A DNA stretch of 64,000 nucleotides. It comes from Lewinella sp038528965. GTDB lineage: Bacteria > Bacteroidota > Bacteroidia > Chitinophagales > Saprospiraceae. The translations under genes were made by a program, and so were the position numbers. The notes beneath the pieces are model-generated. The model was not told the origin of the DNA, ran no database searches, and saw nothing but the letters and a program-made list of their open reading frames with translations. Where the stretch lies: the NCBI GenBank assembly GCA_038528965.1, contig JBCBEC010000001.1:124001-188000 (forward strand), in the 5' to 3' direction. Below, one piece after another: positions 60,019 to 64,000 of this stretch (the first letter of the stretch is position 1; every line of letters starts with the position of its first letter).

Positions 60019-60039
60019 CTCTGCTTTAACTTAGCAGAG
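60019..60039. promoter_or_regulatory. Hairpin between the redoxin and copper-monooxygenase genes
   Basis: CTCTGCT (60019-60025), loop TTAACTT, AGCAGAG (60033-60039), a perfect 7-base stem in the 64-base gap. No T-run follows, so it might be an mRNA processing or stability element rather than a terminator. Confidence 0.4.
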
Positions 60040-60071
60040 CAAATGATCAGATACTACCATAATTACACAAT

Positions 60072-61664
60072 ATGAGACGTTTACTTCTACTCCCTATCAG
60101 TATTTGCGTGCTCACCCTGGCCCTACGAGCCCAGAGCACGGTGAATTACGCATCTGATATCGCTCCCATTATTCTTGATAATTGTACTGTTTGTCACCGG
60201 GCAGGAGAGATTGGCCCTATGCCATTGACTAGCTACGAAGAAGTCCGCAACTGGGGCTTCATGATCAAGTATGTTACCGAGATCAAATACATGCCACCTT
60301 GGCCGCCCAATCAGGAGTATTCACACTTTCTGGGCGAGCGTGGCTTGAGTGACGAAGAAATTAGCCTGATTGCGGAATGGGTAGACAATGATATGCCCTT
60401 GGGAAATCCGGATGATGCACCAGATGTGCCGACTTTCCCTGATGGTTCTCAGGTAGGTGATCCTGATTTAGTATTGTCGTTTGCGGAAGCTTACACACAT
60501 GTAGGTGACAATACCGATCAGTACCAAATCTTTGTCTTACCTACAGGGCTTACTGAAGATAAGATAATCAAGTCTATCGAGTTCAGAGCAGGTAATAGTG
60601 CTATTGTGCACCACGCGCTGCTAGCGGTAGACAACACGGGTGAAGCACAAGCAATGGACGACGCTTCCGAAGAGTATGGCTACGTCAGTTTTGGTGGTGG
60701 TTGGGGAGTTGAGATACTGGATCAGTATCCAGGATATGTACCCGGAGCGCGACCAAATATCTATCCTGCTGGTATTGGACAAGCCATGCCTGCTGGTTCT
60801 GATTTATTAGTGCAGGCACATTATGCCCCGATTTCTACGGACCAAACGGATTCTTCCACGGTGAATATTTTCTTTGCCGAAGAGTATGAAGTAGTAGACC
60901 GTTTTGTTGAAACTCACATTATGCTTCCTTTCTTCGGAACATTGGTGAATGGTCCTTTTGTCATTCCTGCCAATGAGACGCGAAATTTTCACGGGGTATA
61001 CGAGGTGCCAACTAAGGTCAGTGTCATGGGCTTAGCACCACATATGCACCTACTGGGCAAAAACTGGCTGGTCTACGCGGAGCAGCCTAACGGTGATATC
61101 GTGAACTTGATCGATGTACCAGAATGGGATTTCAACTGGCAGGGCTCCTACTTCTTCGATCGCTTCCAAATTTTGGAGCAAGGTGCGGTGATCCACGCTT
61201 TCGCGGAATACGATAACACCACTGACAATCCATTGAATCCGAACAATCCACCACGCCTGGTAACCTGGGGTGAAGGAACGGAGGATGAGATGTATTACCT
61301 ACCGTTTCTGTATTTACCCTATCGGGAAGGTGATGAAGCCTTTGTATTTGGAGAGGATGGTACTGTTACGGATAGCGAGGAGCCCGTCTTACCATTGGCT
61401 CAGAATAAATTGGACGCAATTTATCCGAACCCAACAAGTGGTAATGTGACTACTTTTTTCACTTTGGCGGAGACCGGTAGGGTAGCCATCAATATTCTGG
61501 ATACCAACGGAAAGGTAGTACAGCAGGCTGTGCCGAACCAATTACATCTTCGGGGGCAGTACCGCTTGAATTTAAATCTTGAACCACTTCCCTCTGGTGT
61601 GTATGTGGTACAACTACTTGGAGAAGACTTTACCTTGACCGAAAAGCTAGTGGTTGTGCGCTAA
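60072..61664 (+). CDS. Cytochrome c-like/copper type II monooxygenase-like protein with T9SS tail
   Basis: A 530-aa exported protein. Signal peptide of about 20 residues, then a heme-binding CxxCH (C38-TV-C41-H42) in a domain of about 90 residues with MPPWPPN and W103. From about 130 to 425 there is a PHM/DBM-type copper monooxygenase fold. Candidate CuH ligands are H180, H181 and H250; CuM ligands are H324 and H326 in LAPHMHLLG, and M407 in GTEDEMYYL, matching the Met ligand in the SSDEM motif of PHM. The last ~80 residues (IYPNPTSGNVT onward) are a T9SS sorting domain. Substrate unknown. It follows a redoxin gene. Confidence 0.82.
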   Translation: MRRLLLLPISICVLTLALRAQSTVNYASDIAPIILDNCTVCHRAGEIGPMPLTSYEEVRNWGFMIKYVTEIKYMPPWPPNQEYSHFLGERGLSDEEISLIAEWVDNDMPLGNPDDAPDVPTFPDGSQVGDPDLVLSFAEAYTHVGDNTDQYQIFVLPTGLTEDKIIKSIEFRAGNSAIVHHALLAVDNTGEAQAMDDASEEYGYVSFGGGWGVEILDQYPGYVPGARPNIYPAGIGQAMPAGSDLLVQAHYAPISTDQTDSSTVNIFFAEEYEVVDRFVETHIMLPFFGTLVNGPFVIPANETRNFHGVYEVPTKVSVMGLAPHMHLLGKNWLVYAEQPNGDIVNLIDVPEWDFNWQGSYFFDRFQILEQGAVIHAFAEYDNTTDNPLNPNNPPRLVTWGEGTEDEMYYLPFLYLPYREGDEAFVFGEDGTVTDSEEPVLPLAQNKLDAIYPNPTSGNVTTFFTLAETGRVAINILDTNGKVVQQAVPNQLHLRGQYRLNLNLEPLPSGVYVVQLLGEDFTLTEKLVVVR

Positions 61665-61693
61665 GCTTAGTTTGCACGCAGAATGCATTAATT

Positions 61694-61731
61694 AAAAAAG
61701 CCTGACGGAAACAATTCCGTCAGGCTTTTTT
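61694..61731. terminator. Strong bidirectional terminator
   Basis: GCCTGACGGAA (61700-61710), tetraloop ACAA, TTCCGTCAGGC (61715-61725): a perfect 11-base stem with AAAAAA on the left and TTTTTT on the right. It serves both the copper monooxygenase-like gene (+) and secG (-). Confidence 0.95.
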
Positions 61732-61748
61732 ACGGTAGGGACAATTGT

Positions 61749-62000
61749 TTACAGTCCCATATCAGTAACGGAGCTATCAGCAATCAAAGAAGTGATGATA
61801 CACAACGCAAACAATGCGATTGCTAGATACCAAGTAACTTTTTCAATGAAGTCAGTAGACTTTGCTGCACCGAATACCTGGTTGGCGGAGCTGCCGCCGA
61901 AGGTAGAATCAATACCACCACCTTTAGGATTCTGGATCAAAACCGCACCCATCAGTAGCAGACATACCAGCGCCGTCAGAATTGTCAAGCCGGTGATCAT
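61749..62000 (-). CDS. secG: Preprotein translocase subunit SecG
   Basis: An 83-aa protein with two membrane segments (about 2-22 and 55-74) and the SecG signature between: LIQNPKGGGIDSTFGGSSAN. It is the small accessory subunit of the SecYEG channel. It starts 4 bases after the stop of the acidic protein gene at 62005, so they form an operon. Confidence 0.95.
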   Translation of the reverse strand: MITGLTILTALVCLLLMGAVLIQNPKGGGIDSTFGGSSANQVFGAAKSTDFIEKVTWYLAIALFALCIITSLIADSSVTDMGL

Positions 62001-62004
62001 ATCT

Positions 62005-63069
62005 TTATAATTTTTGTTTCAGTTCTTCAATTGTGGCCGCAAAGTAACGGCTTTTTTCCGGATATAACAAGCTTAGCCTTTGGTAGATTTTCACTGCCTT
62101 GCGGTATTGTCCTTGCCGGGCCAGCAGCTTCGCCAGGGTCTCGGAGGCTAAGTTAGTCGGATCCTGTACACTCTGTTTGGCTACTTCCTTAGCTTTCTGT
62201 TTAGGGTTACTTAGTGTAGTGCCACGCCGCAATGATTTCCAATCACGGTTCAGCCCCTGATGGCGCACCTGCCAACTCTGAAAATGGGAGGTCGGTTGCG
62301 GCTGATACAGATCAAGCTGAAGTAAGGAACCCGCGATAAGATTATCGACCAAATTTACTGGTACCCGATAGTCGGGTTTTTCAACTGCTTCAAGGATAGG
62401 AGCCACCATCGTCGGCTCCTCAAGAGCCTCCGGGGGCGCTGCTTCTTCGTCCATTTCGGGTTCTGGAGCGGAAACAGACTCGGGCTTTGCCGCATCTTCT
62501 TGAGCTTCAGCCAGTACTTCCATCTCTTCTTGTTCTTCGGCAACTTCTTCCCTTACGGGAGGCTCAAACTCGAAGACAATCGCCGAGGCTGGGGCTTCTT
62601 CGGGTACATCATCAGACAGCGCGAACAAATCTTCCTCCGCAATTTCAAGCTCACCTGCTGTGCTTTCGAGTGGCTCTTGTTCCGAACTACTCGGTGGCGG
62701 TGAAGTAGCCTGCAGGGGAGGTAGTTCTTCTTCTTGCTCCGTCCTTACGAGTATTTTATCCTTCTCCCGCATCTCTGTCAGGTCCTGCAGCTCTAGTCGC
62801 TCTTCAGGCTCCGTCTCTAGATCAAGTAGTTGGGGAATCTCACTGGTTACAAACTCGTACAGATGTTTGCGGTCCATTGTGGAACTGGCCAAGTCATGCA
62901 GATACTGCTCAAATTTAGGATCCTGTTCAATTTTACTTTTTAGGAGCAACAAACGGCGCAAATTAGCCGAATACGGGTATTCCGCAACCAGGTTCTTAAT
63001 TTCCTGATAGGGGAGCTGGTAGAGCTTAGCCGGTTGGGCTAGATATGTACTAAAGCTTTCTGCGTTCAT
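62005..63069 (-). CDS. Acidic protein of unknown function encoded before secG
   Basis: A 354-aa protein. The ATG at 63069 (MNAESFSTYLAQP) is preferred over 63120, because the promoter at 63118-63149 lies over that frame. An N-terminal helical region (LPYQEIKNLVAEYPYSANLRRLLLLK...) is followed by about 150 residues rich in Glu, Pro and Ala that look disordered, then a basic, helical C-terminal ~70 residues with a TPR-like end (LAKLLARQGQYRKAVKIYQR). Such proteins are often found beside secG in Bacteroidota, as I recall. Function unknown. Confidence 0.8.
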   Translation of the reverse strand: MNAESFSTYLAQPAKLYQLPYQEIKNLVAEYPYSANLRRLLLLKSKIEQDPKFEQYLHDLASSTMDRKHLYEFVTSEIPQLLDLETEPEERLELQDLTEMREKDKILVRTEQEEELPPLQATSPPPSSSEQEPLESTAGELEIAEEDLFALSDDVPEEAPASAIVFEFEPPVREEVAEEQEEMEVLAEAQEDAAKPESVSAPEPEMDEEAAPPEALEEPTMVAPILEAVEKPDYRVPVNLVDNLIAGSLLQLDLYQPQPTSHFQSWQVRHQGLNRDWKSLRRGTTLSNPKQKAKEVAKQSVQDPTNLASETLAKLLARQGQYRKAVKIYQRLSLLYPEKSRYFAATIEELKQKL

Positions 63070-63117
63070 TCCTACTGTTACCGATAGAAGCCTGTTTTTA
63101 TACCAGGCAGCGGATAG

Positions 63118-63149
63118 CAAAAATAGCGGATATTGACATAACTAACAAA
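63118..63149 (-). promoter_or_regulatory. Promoter of the acidic protein-secG unit
   Basis: On the minus strand: TTTG (63149-63146), 20-base spacer, TATTTTTG (63125-63118). It fits TTTG-N20-TAnnTTTG. The -7 box is 48 bases before the ATG at 63069. It supports the shorter start. Confidence 0.65.
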
Positions 63150-63193
63150 CCGTCGATTGGCCTCATCAGGATGGCGCTTTCTCGCTTATGTTT

Positions 63194-63201
63194 TACATTT
63201 G
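63194..63201 (+). promoter_or_regulatory. Promoter -7 box for the MORN lipoprotein
   Basis: TACATTTG matches TAnnTTTG 39 bases before the ATG at 63241. It shows that the longer frame from 63157 is not the start. Confidence 0.5.
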
Positions 63202-63240
63202 CAGCCGCAAGAATTTGTCTATCTGTCAAAACCCAGTGTT

Positions 63241-63855
63241 ATGAGAATTTTTCTAGTGTTGATTTCATCATGCTTAGTGCTGTTTGGTTGTCAAAACGAA
63301 GGTGGTGCTGAACAGCAAACTATAACCCTAGTATCAACTGAGACTTCTGAGCCCGTTACCTACCAATTAGAGAGCATCCCGGGAACGCACACTCAAATAG
63401 CTACCTACTATTCGGATGAAGGGCAATTATTAGAGTCAGGAATCATTCAGGATGGTAAGAGAAGCGGAAACTGGACCTTTTTTACTGGTGGCACTGAATT
63501 TCCAACCAAGGTAATCAGCTTTGTTGAAGGCCGTTACACGGGGATCTATCTGGAGTTTAATGATAGCGGCCAGGGCGAACTCATGGCTACTTATAAAGAC
63601 AATAAGCTAAATGGCCCCTGGGGTGAGTTTCGTTTTGGTCGGCCTGAAATGACTGCAAATTACAAAGACGGGGAATTAGACGGTATACGCCGCGAGTATG
63701 ATTACAGTACCGGTAAGCTGTTGAAAGAAGCTTCCTTTAAAGCTGGACAGCTAGATGGTCTAGTACGCGACTACGATGAAGAAGGTCGCGTTATGGTAGA
63801 GTACATGTACCGCGAGGGAGAAAAAATTAGCGGTGGAGTGATAGAGCGGGAGTAA
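63241..63855 (+). CDS. MORN-repeat lipoprotein (YwqK-like)
   Basis: A 204-aa protein starting MRIFLVLISSCLVLFGCQN, a lipoprotein signal with Cys near residue 17. Several MORN-like repeats follow: SGIIQDGKRSGNWTFF, YKDNKLNGPWGEF, YKDGELDGIRREYDYSTG, FKAGQLDGLVRDYDEEG. The pattern matches the YwqK-type proteins that databases sometimes call toxin-antitoxin antitoxins, but no toxin is adjacent and that label should not be trusted. Probably a periplasm-facing lipoprotein of unknown role. Confidence 0.8.
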   Translation: MRIFLVLISSCLVLFGCQNEGGAEQQTITLVSTETSEPVTYQLESIPGTHTQIATYYSDEGQLLESGIIQDGKRSGNWTFFTGGTEFPTKVISFVEGRYTGIYLEFNDSGQGELMATYKDNKLNGPWGEFRFGRPEMTANYKDGELDGIRREYDYSTGKLLKEASFKAGQLDGLVRDYDEEGRVMVEYMYREGEKISGGVIERE

Positions 63856-63861
63856 GCCCCT

Positions 63862-64000
63862 CTATTTGTTCTTATGTTGCTTAGAAAATGAAGGTTTCTT
63901 AGGGTCCAGTGATTTGTGCGCCTGCGTGCTGAGATCGCTATCACTTTGGTGATTGCCAGGCTTTTCTGTACCGACGCTAGCGTCCATAAATGGTTCCTTC
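63862..64000 (-). CDS. C-terminal end of a minus-strand gene cut by the window edge
   Basis: The minus-strand frame is open from the window edge to a TAG at 63862-63864, 45 codons. It is very hydrophilic (TEKPGNHQSDSDLSTQAHK, ending SKQHKNK), as in a disordered tail. It ends 6 bases after the MORN lipoprotein stop in convergent orientation. An ATG inside (63987) is also possible, which would make a short protein. Product unknown. Confidence 0.45.
   Translation of the reverse strand, partial: KEPFMDASVGTEKPGNHQSDSDLSTQAHKSLDPKKPSFSKQHKNK

Noticed and set aside
63241..63855. Antitoxin of a toxin-antitoxin system
   Set aside because: The MORN-repeat YwqK family is often labelled this way, but the protein has a lipoprotein signal and no toxin-like neighbour.
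1..64000. tRNA, rRNA or CRISPR arrays
   Set aside because: No cloverleaf or T-loop motif, no rRNA-like stretch and no regularly spaced identical repeats were seen while reading the intergenic regions.

Overview
The window looks like chromosomal DNA of a Bacteroidota member, most likely Saprospiraceae/Lewinella-like. Four predicted secreted proteins end in type IX secretion (T9SS) sorting tails (YPNP plus a beta-sandwich-like tail). There are Bacteroidota family markers (DUF3098, DUF4856, imelysin, HTTM). Many gene starts are preceded by the Bacteroidota -7 promoter word TAnnTTTG. No rRNA, tRNA, CRISPR array, phage or transposase gene was seen. Strand use is mixed, as expected for a core chromosome with scattered accessory genes.

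Layout. 1-5.5 kb: fragment of an unknown gene, an all-helical protein of unknown family behind an OmpA-type lipoprotein, a cohesin-like lipoprotein, a small membrane protein, a Nudix hydrolase and cytidine deaminase. 5.8-16.7 kb: two saccharopine-dehydrogenase-like enzymes around a flippase. The second, a probable carboxynorspermidine dehydrogenase, forms a polyamine pathway with carboxynorspermidine decarboxylase (nspC). An opposite-strand pair lies between them: a 1593-aa PKD-repeat T9SS protein and a beta-barrel protein. 16.7-18.1 kb: two adjacent minus-strand genes that together resemble a split Cry (delta-endotoxin-like) toxin, with a pore-forming helical domain followed by a jacalin-like beta-prism. 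18.3-20.5 kb: secreted esterase and prmC. 20.7-25 kb: ftsX-DUF3098-uppP-truB and a glycosyltransferase. 25.8-33.4 kb: leuS, a CBS-domain cysteine/cystathionine synthase, a LysM protein, kdsB, proC and a MarR regulator. 33.4-42 kb: an ABC-F ATPase, a serine hydrolase, an unknown lipoprotein, a second helical unknown and a T9SS protein. 42.2-46.5 kb: leuACDB operon. 46.6-54.6 kb: a third helical unknown, then a probable iron-uptake operon (DUF4856, imelysin, HTTM, TonB receptor). 54.9-64 kb: TPR histidine kinase, groESL, a redoxin plus copper monooxygenase-like T9SS pair, secG, an acidic unknown and a MORN lipoprotein.

The most distinctive signals are: (1) the split Cry-like toxin pair and a possible frameshift between its halves; (2) several intergenic hairpins, each built from a different short word repeated in direct and inverted copies, mostly at gene 3' ends; (3) larger inverted-repeat elements, one of which separates ftsX from the rest of its usual cluster; (4) three helical ~500-aa proteins of unknown function; (5) a redoxin/copper-monooxygenase pair with all expected copper ligands and a T9SS tail.

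All names come from reading translated sequences by eye and from memory of protein families. No database search was run.
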